Shown: piece after piece, positions 41,950 through 49,932 of the stretch | Position numbering within the stretch: the stretch's first letter is position 1 | Layout of the letters: each line of letters begins with the position of its first letter | Origin: Acinetobacter higginsii | GTDB lineage: Bacteria; Pseudomonadota; Gammaproteobacteria; Pseudomonadales; Moraxellaceae | Direction: 5' to 3' | NCBI RefSeq assembly: GCF_000369525.1 | Contig: NZ_KB850072.1 | Span: forward strand, 2,164,606 to 2,228,605 | DNA length: 64,000 bases | Made by a program: the position numbers and the translations under genes | The notes under the pieces: generated by a model | The model's input: only the letters and a program-made list of their open reading frames with translations | Database searches by the model: none | What the model was told of the DNA's origin: nothing

Positions 41950-43059
41950 ATGTATAAATCCATAGAAACCCTACTTGTCGAGATCCCAACCATCCGCCCA
42001 CATAAGATGGCGGTTGCAACCATGCAAACCCAAACCTTAGTCCTCATTAAAGTGACAACAGCAGATGGTTTGATTGGTTGGGGTGAAGCAACGACTATTG
42101 GTGGCTTGGGTTATGGAGATGAAAGTCCTGAAAGTGTCAAAACCAATATTGAGCATTACTTTTCGCCATTGTTAAAAACTTTGGACAGTTTTAATGTGGC
42201 TCAGACCCTACAGGCCATTCAACACAGTATCAATGGGAACCGCTTTGCTAAATGTGCCATTCAAACTGCACTACTGGATATTCAGGCACAACGTTTAGGT
42301 CTACCACTCAGTGAAGTGTTAGGTGGGCGCCTACGTGATAGCGTTCCTGTACTTTGGGTGTTAGCTTCGGGAAATACTGAAAAAGACATTGCTGAAGCAG
42401 AAAAAATGGTTGCGTTAAAACGCCACAATGTGTTCAAGCTCAAAATCGGCTCTCGCCCCGTTGAGCAGGATGTTGAACATGTTCTGGCAATTAAACAAGC
42501 ATTGGGTGCAGAAGTTTCGATCCGTGTCGATGTCAACCGTGCATGGTCTGAGTTGAATGCGATTAAAGGGATTCAAATGCTTCAGGATGGCGGTGTTGAT
42601 CTGATTGAGCAACCGTGTGCGATTCATAATATTGATGCCATGCAACGTTTGACCCGTAAATTCGATATAGCCATTATGGCGGATGAATCTTTAACCGGTC
42701 CGCAAAGTGCTTATCAACTGGCAAAAAGCAATGCCGCCTCAGTGTTTGCAGTAAAAATTGCCCAATCAGGTGGTCTGATTGAAGCCTGTGAAGTCGGGAA
42801 AATTGCCAATCTGGCAGGGATCGATCTTTACGGTGGTACCATGTTGGAAGGTCCAGTTGGCACCATTGCTTCCGCACATGCCTTCTCTACTTTTAGCAAT
42901 TTAGCCGCTGGTACGGAACTGTTTGGTCCACTGTTACTCACGGAAGAAATTTTAAAAACACCGCTTCAATATGGCAATTTTGAACTCAAAATTCCAACTG
43001 GCCCTGGTCTCGGTATTGAACTGGACGAAGACAAAATCGACAACTTACGTCGTCAATAA
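41950..43059 (+). CDS. catB: Muconate cycloisomerase CatB
   Basis: Converts cis,cis-muconate to muconolactone in the ortho-cleavage pathway. The 369-residue protein belongs to the enolase superfamily. The catalytic Lys is in FKLKIGSRP near residue 163, and the metal-binding Asp, Glu and Asp are in IRVDVNRAW, LIEQPC and IMADESLTGP (about residues 193, 219 and 244). It is the first gene of the plus-strand cat cluster, directly behind the CatM operator. Confidence 0.96.
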   Translation: MYKSIETLLVEIPTIRPHKMAVATMQTQTLVLIKVTTADGLIGWGEATTIGGLGYGDESPESVKTNIEHYFSPLLKTLDSFNVAQTLQAIQHSINGNRFAKCAIQTALLDIQAQRLGLPLSEVLGGRLRDSVPVLWVLASGNTEKDIAEAEKMVALKRHNVFKLKIGSRPVEQDVEHVLAIKQALGAEVSIRVDVNRAWSELNAIKGIQMLQDGGVDLIEQPCAIHNIDAMQRLTRKFDIAIMADESLTGPQSAYQLAKSNAASVFAVKIAQSGGLIEACEVGKIANLAGIDLYGGTMLEGPVGTIASAHAFSTFSNLAAGTELFGPLLLTEEILKTPLQYGNFELKIPTGPGLGIELDEDKIDNLRRQ

Positions 43060-43073
43060 TTTAAGGAGTTGCC

Positions 43074-43364
43074 ATGCTTTTTCATGTACGAATGGATGTA
43101 AATATCCCGCTCGATATGCCAGTTGAACAAGCCAATCAAATTAAAGCAGTTGAAAAGGCCTATTCACAAGATTTACAGCGTCAAGGTAAATGGCGTCATA
43201 TCTGGCGCATTACCGGACAATACTCAAATATCAGTATCTTTGATGTGGAAACCAATGAAGAGCTGCACAATATTTTACAGGGGTTGCCATTGTATCCCTA
43301 CATGAATATTGAAGTGATGGCGATGAACCGTCACCCATCAGCCATTCGTGAAGATGACAGCTAA
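43074..43364 (+). CDS. catC: Muconolactone isomerase CatC
   Basis: Converts muconolactone to 3-oxoadipate enol-lactone. The 96-residue length and the start MLFHVRMDVNIPLDMP are characteristic of the ferredoxin-like CatC fold. The GQYSNISIFDV and LPLYPYMNIEV blocks are present. It follows catB by 14 bp behind a GGAG ribosome-binding site. Confidence 0.97.
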   Translation: MLFHVRMDVNIPLDMPVEQANQIKAVEKAYSQDLQRQGKWRHIWRITGQYSNISIFDVETNEELHNILQGLPLYPYMNIEVMAMNRHPSAIREDDS

Positions 43365-43483
43365 ACGCGCATAGTAGATAAAGTTAAAAACAGAATTTGA
43401 ACAAGGAATGTGGCAAGCCAAGCAAGCAGCAAAACAGCAAGTCCGCGAGCCACCAAAAACTATCATACTTCAGGAGAATATGT

Positions 43484-44404
43484 ATGAACCGTCAAGAAAT
43501 CGATGCACTGGTTAAAAAAATGAATGTGGATACCGCGACAGGTGAAGTCAATCCACGTGTACAACAAATTGTGGTTCGTCTGCTCGGTGATCTTTTTCAG
43601 GCGATTGAAGATTTGGACATCTCGCAAAGCGAGCTGTGGAAAGGTCTGGAATACTTTACCGATGCAGGTCAAGCCAATGAACTGGGCTTATTGGCAGCAG
43701 GTTTAGGTCTTGAGCATTATCTAGATTTACGTGCTGATGAAGCAGATGCCAAAGCAGGTATTACTGGCGGTACACCACGTACCATTGAAGGTCCACTCTA
43801 TGTGGCTGGTGCCCCAGAATCTGTCGGTTTTGCTCGTATGGATGATGGTTCTGAATCGGACAAAGTGGATACCTTATTCATCGAAGGAACTGTCACTGAT
43901 CCTGAAGGTCATATTATCGAAGGTGCTAAAGTCGAAGTTTGGCATGCCAACAGCCTCGGTAACTATTCATTCTTTGATAAGTCACAATCTGACTTTAACT
44001 TACGCCGTACTATTTTATCTGATGCCAATGGTCACTATGTGGCACAGACTACTATGCCTGTCGGTTATGGCTGCCCACCAGAAGGGACCACACAAGCTGT
44101 GTTGAACTTGCTTGGCCGTCATGGCAACCGCCCTTCTCATGTACATTATTTTGTGTCTGCACCAGGCTATCGCAAATTAACCACGCAGTTCAATATTGAA
44201 GGTGATCAATACCTATGGGATGACTTTGCATTTGCAACGCGTGAAGGCTTGGTCGCAACTGCTGTTGATGTGACTGATGAAGCTGAACTTGCTCGTCGTG
44301 GTGTGAATAAGCCATTCAAACACATTACCTTTAATGTTGAATTGGTTGCAGAAAAAACAGGTGCGCCAACTACCGAAGTTGACCGTCGTCGTGTCGGTGC
44401 TTAA
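43484..44404 (+). CDS. catA: Catechol 1,2-dioxygenase CatA
   Basis: Intradiol cleavage of catechol to cis,cis-muconate with O2 and Fe(III). The ATG at 43484 with a CAGGAG ribosome-binding site gives 306 residues; an open frame extends upstream but lacks a site. An N-terminal helical dimer/lipid-binding region is followed by the beta-sandwich. The iron ligands are the Tyr in SLGNYSFFD near residue 164, the Tyr in PVGYGCPP near residue 197, and the two His in RPSHVHYF near residues 221-223. Here it sits between catC and catI; in A. baylyi ADP1 it is upstream of catM. Confidence 0.96.
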   Translation: MNRQEIDALVKKMNVDTATGEVNPRVQQIVVRLLGDLFQAIEDLDISQSELWKGLEYFTDAGQANELGLLAAGLGLEHYLDLRADEADAKAGITGGTPRTIEGPLYVAGAPESVGFARMDDGSESDKVDTLFIEGTVTDPEGHIIEGAKVEVWHANSLGNYSFFDKSQSDFNLRRTILSDANGHYVAQTTMPVGYGCPPEGTTQAVLNLLGRHGNRPSHVHYFVSAPGYRKLTTQFNIEGDQYLWDDFAFATREGLVATAVDVTDEAELARRGVNKPFKHITFNVELVAEKTGAPTTEVDRRRVGA

Positions 44405-44416
44405 CACCACAAATTT

Positions 44417-44447
44417 ACTGTGAGCTAGACCTTAGCTCACAGTTTTT
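44417..44447 (+). terminator. Terminator between catA and catI
   Basis: Perfect 11-bp inverted repeat (44417-44427 and 44433-44443) with a 5-nt loop and a run of T directly behind it, 13 bp after the catA stop. It should end or attenuate the catBCA transcript. Confidence 0.88.
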
Positions 44448-44497
44448 AAATTTCTATGCATACCCGTTTATACAGCAATTCGTATGTATAGAAATTT
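44448..44497 (+). promoter_or_regulatory. Second long hairpin in the catA-catI gap
   Basis: 16-bp arms (44448-44463 and 44482-44497), pairing perfectly in RNA if one G-U pair is allowed, with an 18-nt loop. The element starts right where the catA terminator ends and stops 27 bp before the catI start. The arms carry ATAC and GTAT but with a spacing that differs from the CatM N7 dyad. It could be an operator for a second regulator or an RNA element. Confidence 0.5.
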
Positions 44498-44523
44498 GAA
44501 AACATGGATAAAAGGTTGGCCTT

Positions 44524-45207
44524 ATGATTGATAAAAGTACCCTCACATTGACTGAGGCACTGTCACAGATCAAGGATGGCGCAACCATCATGATTGGTGG
44601 CTTTGGCACCGCAGGACAACCCGCTGAACTGATTGATGGATTGATCGAACTTGGTATTAAAGACCTTGTCATCGTCAATAACAATGCTGGCAATGGTGAT
44701 TATGGCTTGGCCAAACTGCTTAAAACAGGGGCAGTACGTAAAATCATCTGTTCTTTCCCACGTCAGTCTGATTCATGGGTATTCGATGAACTGTATCGTG
44801 CAGGCAAGATTGAGCTTGAACTGGTGCCACAAGGCAATCTGGCCTGTCGTATTCAGGCTGCTGGAATGGGCTTAGGTGCGGTATTTACCCCAACAAGTTT
44901 CGGTACGCTTTTGGCTGAAGGCAAGGAAACCCGCCATATCGATGGTAAAGACTACGTGCTTGAATACCCAATCAAAGCAGACTTCGCACTGATCAAGGCA
45001 CACAAAGGCGATCGCTGGGGCAATCTGGTTTATAACAAATCAGCCCGTAACTTTGGTCCGATCATGGCGATGGCAGCGGATGTCACCATTGCACAGGTTT
45101 CTGAACTGGCTGAACTCGGTCAGCTTGATCCTGAACACATTATTACCCCTGGGATTTTTGTACAGCATGTGGTTGCAGTTGATGCGACGACTGGCGCAGG
45201 AGCATAA
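44524..45207 (+). CDS. catI: 3-oxoadipate CoA-transferase subunit A (CatI)
   Basis: Alpha subunit of succinyl-CoA:3-oxoadipate CoA-transferase, which activates 3-oxoadipate. 227 residues with the class I CoA-transferase subunit A signature MIGGFGTAGQPAELIDGL near residue 22 and the conserved VPQGNLACRIQAAGMG near residue 99. The stop codon is two bases before the catJ start. The isofunctional PcaI is nearly identical in some Acinetobacter; the cat context gives the name. Confidence 0.94.
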   Translation: MIDKSTLTLTEALSQIKDGATIMIGGFGTAGQPAELIDGLIELGIKDLVIVNNNAGNGDYGLAKLLKTGAVRKIICSFPRQSDSWVFDELYRAGKIELELVPQGNLACRIQAAGMGLGAVFTPTSFGTLLAEGKETRHIDGKDYVLEYPIKADFALIKAHKGDRWGNLVYNKSARNFGPIMAMAADVTIAQVSELAELGQLDPEHIITPGIFVQHVVAVDATTGAGA

Positions 45208-45209
45208 AC

Positions 45210-45863
45210 ATGAGCTATCAAAAATTAAGCCGTGACCAGATTGCTGAACGTGTCGCACAAGATATTCCAGATGGCGCTTATGTCAATCTCGGTATTGGCC
45301 TGCCGACCAAGATTTCCAATTATCTTCCTTCTGATAAAGATGTGTTCCTGCATTCGGAAAATGGCTTACTCGCATTCGGGCCGCCACCTGCCAAAGGTGA
45401 AGAAGATCCTGAGTTAATTAATGCGGGTAAAGAATTCGTCACCATGCTCACTGGTGGCAGCTTTTTCCATCATGGTGATTCCTTTGCCATGATGCGTGGC
45501 GGACATCTGGATATTGCGGTACTCGGTGCCTTTCAAGTGGCAGCCAATGGTGATCTCGCCAACTGGCATACTGGTGCAGCAGATGCGATTCCTGCGGTGG
45601 GTGGTGCGATGGATTTGGCAGTCGGTGCAAAAAAAGTATTTATCACCACCGATCACAATACCAAGCAAGGTGAACCCAAGATTGTTGAAACGCTTTCATA
45701 TCCAGCAACGGGATTGAAATGTGTCGATCGTATTTATACCGACCTGTGTGTGATTGATGTGACCACGGACGGCTTAAAAGTGATTGAGAAAGTGGATGGT
45801 TTGAGCTTTGAGGAGTTACAGGCGTTGACGGGTGCTCAGCTGATTGATGCAACGCAAGGATAA
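45210..45863 (+). CDS. catJ: 3-oxoadipate CoA-transferase subunit B (CatJ)
   Basis: Beta subunit of the CoA-transferase, 217 residues. The catalytic Glu lies in LHSENGLLAFGPPP near residue 49, with GIGLPTKISNYLP ahead of it and GGSFFHHGDSFAMMRGGH near residue 82. It is tightly coupled to catI. The next gene, catF, is separated by an unusual 472-bp gap that holds a nested-hairpin element. Confidence 0.94.
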   Translation: MSYQKLSRDQIAERVAQDIPDGAYVNLGIGLPTKISNYLPSDKDVFLHSENGLLAFGPPPAKGEEDPELINAGKEFVTMLTGGSFFHHGDSFAMMRGGHLDIAVLGAFQVAANGDLANWHTGAADAIPAVGGAMDLAVGAKKVFITTDHNTKQGEPKIVETLSYPATGLKCVDRIYTDLCVIDVTTDGLKVIEKVDGLSFEELQALTGAQLIDATQG

Positions 45864-45921
45864 TGTTTACACAGCCACTAATTACCGGTTAAAGCAGAGG
45901 CTTTTTTGTATAGGCATTGCC

Positions 45922-46181
45922 TTACTTTTTAAGGATAAAAAGTAACAAAAATCCTTTGTTGGACTGATGGTATATCCATATACCACAGCCCAACAGGCGG
46001 CATCCATGCCGCCGCCGCGAAATGCTTATGGGAAAGTCTCAGATCGAGATTTTCACATAGTCGAATATAAATTGAGAGTTGCTATCGTGATTGGCGACAA
46101 GGATGTCGCCCCGTTACTCAGCACAACAAGGAAGTTGTGTCTGAGTAACAAAGGTTTTTGGTCACTTTTTTAAAAAAGTTA
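45922..46181. repeat. 260-bp nested-hairpin element with imperfect terminal inverted repeats
   Basis: The outer ends (45922-45960 and 46147-46181) are imperfect inverted copies of each other. Each end is itself a hairpin: 10-bp stem with AGGA loop at 45922-45945, and a 16-bp palindrome at 46164-46179. Between them lie further hairpins: 45969-45984 within a longer stem from 45957 to 45995, 45996-46013, a 9-bp stem around 46031-46053, 46093-46110 with AGGA loop, and 46113-46149 with AAGGAA loop. No transposase is encoded. It looks like a non-autonomous or structured dispersed repeat; the small open frames inside are not convincing genes. Confidence 0.75.
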
Positions 46182-46335
46182 CAAGAATGAGCTACTGGCA
46201 TTTGATTTAAGACGATAAGACTCCGTCGTGTTCACTCATAACTGAGTAATGACGATCAACTATCGATAAATGCTCAAAAAGACTTTAACGATATGGCAGT
46301 GCTCACAACAGATTTAGAAATGGAAATGTAAGACT
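46182..46335. other. Spacer between the repeat element and catF
   Basis: About 150 bp without a gene. A weak purine-rich stretch precedes the catF ATG. The sequence may contain a promoter serving catF-catD, since the inserted element separates them from catIJ, but no convincing -35/-10 pair was identified. Confidence 0.3.
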
Positions 46336-47550
46336 ATGAAAAATGCTTATATCATCGATGCCATCCGTACCCCATTTGGTCGCTATGCCGGCGGTCTTGC
46401 ACCAGTACGTGCAGATGACTTGGGAGCCATTCCAATTCAGGCACTTATACAACGCAATCCAAGTATCGACTGGCAACAAGTGGATGATGTGATCTATGGC
46501 TGTGCCAATCAAGCGGGTGAAGATAACCGTAATGTGGGGCGTATGTCAGCCTTATTGGCGGGATTACCTTATCAAGTGCCAGCCACCACCGTGAATCGTT
46601 TATGTGGTTCATCACTGGATGCGATTGCCATGGCTGCACGTGCCATTAAAGCCAATGAAGCTGATTTGATTATTGCAGGTGGCGTCGAAAGTATGAGCCG
46701 TGCACCCTAAGTGATGGGCAAATCAGACAGCGCCTTTGGCCGTAGTCAAAAGATTGAAGACACCACCATGGGCTGGCGTTTTATCAATCCAAAACTCAAA
46801 GAAATGTATGGCGTGGACAGCATGCCACAAACCGCGGAAAATGTGGCAGAACAATTCAATATTAACCGTGCCGATCAAGATCAGTTTGCTTTAAACAGCC
46901 AGCAACGTACTGCAACTGCACAAGCTAAGGGCTTCTTTGCTCGTGAAATCATCCCAGTGACGATTCCACAGCGTAAAGGTGATGCAGTTGTGGTGGATAC
47001 GGATGAGCATCCACGTGCATCAACCACTTTAGAAGCGTTGACTAAACTTAAAGGGGTGGTGAAGGCCGAAGGGACGGTCACGGCAGGTAATGCCTCTGGA
47101 ATTAATGATGGCGCAGCAGCGTTGTTGATTGCTTCAGACGAGGCGGTTGAAAAATATCAGCTCAAACCGCGTGCCAAAATCATTGCGGCAACCACAGTTG
47201 GGGTTGAACCACGGATTATGGGCTTTGCACCTGCACCTGCGATTAAGAAATTACTAAAACAGGCCAATCTCACGCTAGAACAAATGGAGGTGATTGAACT
47301 AAATGAAGCCTTTGCCGCACAAGCTTTAGCAGTGACCCGTGATTTAGGTTTGAGTGATGACGATGCACGTATCAACCCAAATGGGGGTGCGATTGCTTTG
47401 GGTCATCCTTTAGGTGCCTCGGGTGCGCGTCTAGTCACCACCGCATTGAATCAACTTGAACAGATCAAAGGCCAGTATGCCTTGTGTTCAATGTGTATCG
47501 GTGTTGGTCAAGGGATTGCCTTGATTATTCAACGTATCGAACAAAATTAA
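46336..47550 (+). pseudogene. catF: 3-oxoadipyl-CoA thiolase CatF, interrupted by an in-frame stop
   Basis: Would cleave 3-oxoadipyl-CoA with CoA to succinyl-CoA and acetyl-CoA. The reading frame aligns with a full thiolase of about 404 codons, but codon 125 is TAA (46708-46710), inside the conserved block ESMSRAP-x-VMGK, where thiolases have Tyr or Phe. A Tyr codon needs one base change to become TAA. The nucleophilic Cys (NRLCGSSLDA, near residue 91) lies before the stop. The GGAIALGHPLGASGAR His and the CSMCIGVGQG Cys lie after it, so neither piece holds a full active site. A GTG and an ATG follow the stop directly and could allow restart, giving a 279-residue fragment. A sequencing error is the alternative. 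Confidence 0.88.
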
Positions 47551-47560
47551 GGAAGAGTGA

Positions 47561-48340
47561 ATGTCAGTTTTTCAATCCGCCGATGCACAGATCAACTATC
47601 AAACTTTTGGCGATCCCAGCTCCCCTGCACTGCTGTTTTCCAACTCTTTGGGCACTAACTATGGTATGTGGCAAAAGCAGTTCAATTATTTTAAAGAACA
47701 CTTTTATGTGATTTGTTATGACACACGCGGTCATGGTTCATCTTCAACACCAACAGGCCCATATACGCTGCAACAATTGGGGGAAGATGTAATTGGTCTG
47801 CTCGATCATTTAAAGATCGAAAAAGCCAATTTCTGTGGTATTTCCATGGGGGGAATAACAGGTCAATGGCTTGCCATCCATTATCCAGAACGTTTTCAGC
47901 GTGTAGTTGTGAGTAATACCGCTGCGAAGATTGGACAGGAACAAGCATGGCTGGATCGTGCCCAACTGGTTCGAAAGCAGGGTTTAGTTCCAATCGCTAC
48001 CACAGCAGCTTCACGCTGGTTTACAGATCCCTTTATCCAAAGTCATCCTTCAGTTGTCAATAATCTGTGTAACGACTTAAGTGCTGGCAGCGCAAATGGT
48101 TATGCCAATTGTTGTGAGGCTTTGGCTAAGGCGGATGTCCGTGATCAACTCAAAGACATCCACATTCCAGTTTTGGTGATTGCAGGGACGCAAGACCCTG
48201 TCACTACAGTGGCAGATGGTCAATTTATGCAACAACAGATACCACAATCGAAACTGGTCGAAATCAATGCCTCACATATTTCAAATATTGAGCAGGCAGA
48301 AAGCTTCAATCAGATTTTAAAGGACTTTCTGACGGATTAA
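47561..48340 (+). CDS. catD: 3-oxoadipate enol-lactone hydrolase CatD
   Basis: Hydrolyses 3-oxoadipate enol-lactone to 3-oxoadipate. A 259-residue alpha/beta hydrolase with nucleophile elbow GISMGGITGQWLA near residue 94, the acid Asp in AGTQDPVT near residue 211 and the His in NASHISNIEQ near residue 240. It begins ten bases after the catF frame behind a GGAAG ribosome-binding site, as in the usual catFD pair. It is intact, although catF is interrupted. Confidence 0.94.
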   Translation: MSVFQSADAQINYQTFGDPSSPALLFSNSLGTNYGMWQKQFNYFKEHFYVICYDTRGHGSSSTPTGPYTLQQLGEDVIGLLDHLKIEKANFCGISMGGITGQWLAIHYPERFQRVVVSNTAAKIGQEQAWLDRAQLVRKQGLVPIATTAASRWFTDPFIQSHPSVVNNLCNDLSAGSANGYANCCEALAKADVRDQLKDIHIPVLVIAGTQDPVTTVADGQFMQQQIPQSKLVEINASHISNIEQAESFNQILKDFLTD

Positions 48341-48358
48341 CTGATAAAGTCAATTATT

Positions 48359-48386
48359 AAAAAATGGCCTGAAACGGCCATTTTTT
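48359..48386. terminator. Bidirectional terminator between catD and feaB
   Basis: A 9-bp inverted repeat (48361-48369 and 48376-48384) with a 6-nt loop, preceded by A and followed by T. It separates the convergent cat (plus) and fea (minus) units. Confidence 0.95.
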
Positions 48387-48402
48387 AATGTTCTTCATAA
48401 AG

Positions 48403-49890
48403 TTAGTACCGAATCATTACTGATTTAAGCTCCGTATAATCATCAATGAATGCATCAGAAAACTCTCGACCAAGACCAGAAGCTTTCACCCCGCCAAATG
48501 GTACAGATGGATCTAGGAAGGTATGCATATTGACCCATAATGTTCCTGCTTCAATTTTAGGAATTAAACGCAAAGCTTTAGACAAGTCATTTGTCCAAAT
48601 ACTTGCGGTTAAACCAAAACGTGACTGATTCATCATTGAAATCAACTCTTCATCACTTTCAAAAGGAATCACATCGACCACAGGACCAAAGGTTTCTTCA
48701 ATAAATAAAGGATCATCCATCCCCTGCACTTTTAGTAATGTCGGTTCTACAAAATACCCAATACCTTGGATGGCTTGACCACCACAAATCACTTGATCCT
48801 TTTGCTGTGCAAGGTCGAGATAATGTTTAACCTTTTCAAAGTGTGGTTTATTGGAAAGTGGCCCAAACATGCTAGATTCATCCAGAGGCGAACCAATTTT
48901 TATCTGTTGAATTGCTCCTGTTACCTTTTCTACAAATTCATCATATTTGGACTGATGCACAAAGAAGCGCTCTGGTGCTGCACAGACCTGCCCCTGATGT
49001 ACAAAAGTTGCCTGTAACAAGGTTGGTAGGATTTCATCAAGATTGGCATCCGCTAAAATGGCTGCGGCATTTTTCCCACCGAGCTCCAGACTGACCCGAG
49101 TAAGATCATTCTTCATCGCTTGTTGACCAATCGCAATGCCTGTCGGAACCGAGCCCGTAAACGAGACTTTTTTCACCAAAGGTGAATTCATTAAATATTG
49201 TCCTGTCTCCCCCTTACCTGTGACCACATTAATCACTCCTGCTGGAATTCCCGCTTCAATTGCAAGTTCAGCCAAACGTAATAATGACAAAGTGGTGAAT
49301 TCACTTGGTTTCAGTACGATGCTGCAACCTGTGGTTAATGCTGAACCTATTTTCCAGCATCCAATCATCAGTGAAAAATTCCATGGCACAATTCCTGCCA
49401 CCACGCCAACAGGTTGCCGTAAGGTATAGGCTGTATATTTTTCTCCATTCATGCAGGGAATTGAGGGTTGCATGGTTTGCCCATGAATTTTGGTTGCCCA
49501 GCCCGCAAAATACCTTAAAAACACCACTGTTTGAGCCACTTCCAAATGCCGAGCCAGAGTAATCAACTTCCCCGTAGTCAAAGTTTCCAACTGCGCCAAC
49601 TCTTCAGCATGTAATTCCACTAAATCAGCTAATTTATTTAACTTTAAACCACGTTCATAAGGTGACGTATTGGCCCAAGCATGATGAAAGGCCTCATGCG
49701 CACTCTGAACCGCTTTTTCAACTTCGTTTTGAGTCGCGATAGCAATGGTTGAAACCACCTGTTCTGTGGCAGGGTTAATCAACTCAATCCGTTCTGATGT
49801 TTCTGCGGGAATGGTTTGACCATCAATAAAGTGACCATGCTGACGAGCCATAAATTGCTGTACACTTGCTAGAATCTGTACTTCACTCAT
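48403..49890 (-). CDS. feaB: Aromatic aldehyde dehydrogenase FeaB
   Basis: Oxidises phenylacetaldehyde-type aldehydes to the acids with NAD+. The ATG at 49888-49890 with a GAGGAAA ribosome-binding site gives 495 residues, close to E. coli FeaB/PadA, which it resembles throughout (SVQQFMARQHGHFIDGQ; ELAQLETLTTGK; GVVAGIVPWNFSLMIG; Glu in LELGGKNAAAI; catalytic Cys in HQGQVCAAPERF; GTLWVNMHTFLDPSVPFGG). It is the last gene of the tynA-led minus-strand operon. Given the iac genes nearby, indole-3-acetaldehyde is a likely extra substrate (inference). Confidence 0.9.
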   Translation of the reverse strand: MSEVQILASVQQFMARQHGHFIDGQTIPAETSERIELINPATEQVVSTIAIATQNEVEKAVQSAHEAFHHAWANTSPYERGLKLNKLADLVELHAEELAQLETLTTGKLITLARHLEVAQTVVFLRYFAGWATKIHGQTMQPSIPCMNGEKYTAYTLRQPVGVVAGIVPWNFSLMIGCWKIGSALTTGCSIVLKPSEFTTLSLLRLAELAIEAGIPAGVINVVTGKGETGQYLMNSPLVKKVSFTGSVPTGIAIGQQAMKNDLTRVSLELGGKNAAAILADANLDEILPTLLQATFVHQGQVCAAPERFFVHQSKYDEFVEKVTGAIQQIKIGSPLDESSMFGPLSNKPHFEKVKHYLDLAQQKDQVICGGQAIQGIGYFVEPTLLKVQGMDDPLFIEETFGPVVDVIPFESDEELISMMNQSRFGLTASIWTNDLSKALRLIPKIEAGTLWVNMHTFLDPSVPFGGVKASGLGREFSDAFIDDYTELKSVMIRY

Positions 49891-49932
49891 TATTTTTTCC
49901 TCTTGAATATCTAAATATTGCAATCACAGCAA

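Noticed and set aside
43397..43483. A longer catA starting upstream
   Set aside because: The extra N-terminal residues do not look like CatA and no ribosome-binding site precedes them, whereas CAGGAG lies just before the ATG at 43484.
45967..46173. A 68-residue open frame inside the nested-hairpin element
   Set aside because: It runs through consecutive perfect hairpins, has no ribosome-binding site, and its composition follows the palindromes; it is better explained as chance reading of the repeat.
46711..47550. The downstream catF piece as an independent thiolase gene
   Set aside because: It begins in the middle of a conserved thiolase block, lacks the nucleophilic Cys, and continues the upstream frame exactly; it is the second half of one interrupted gene.
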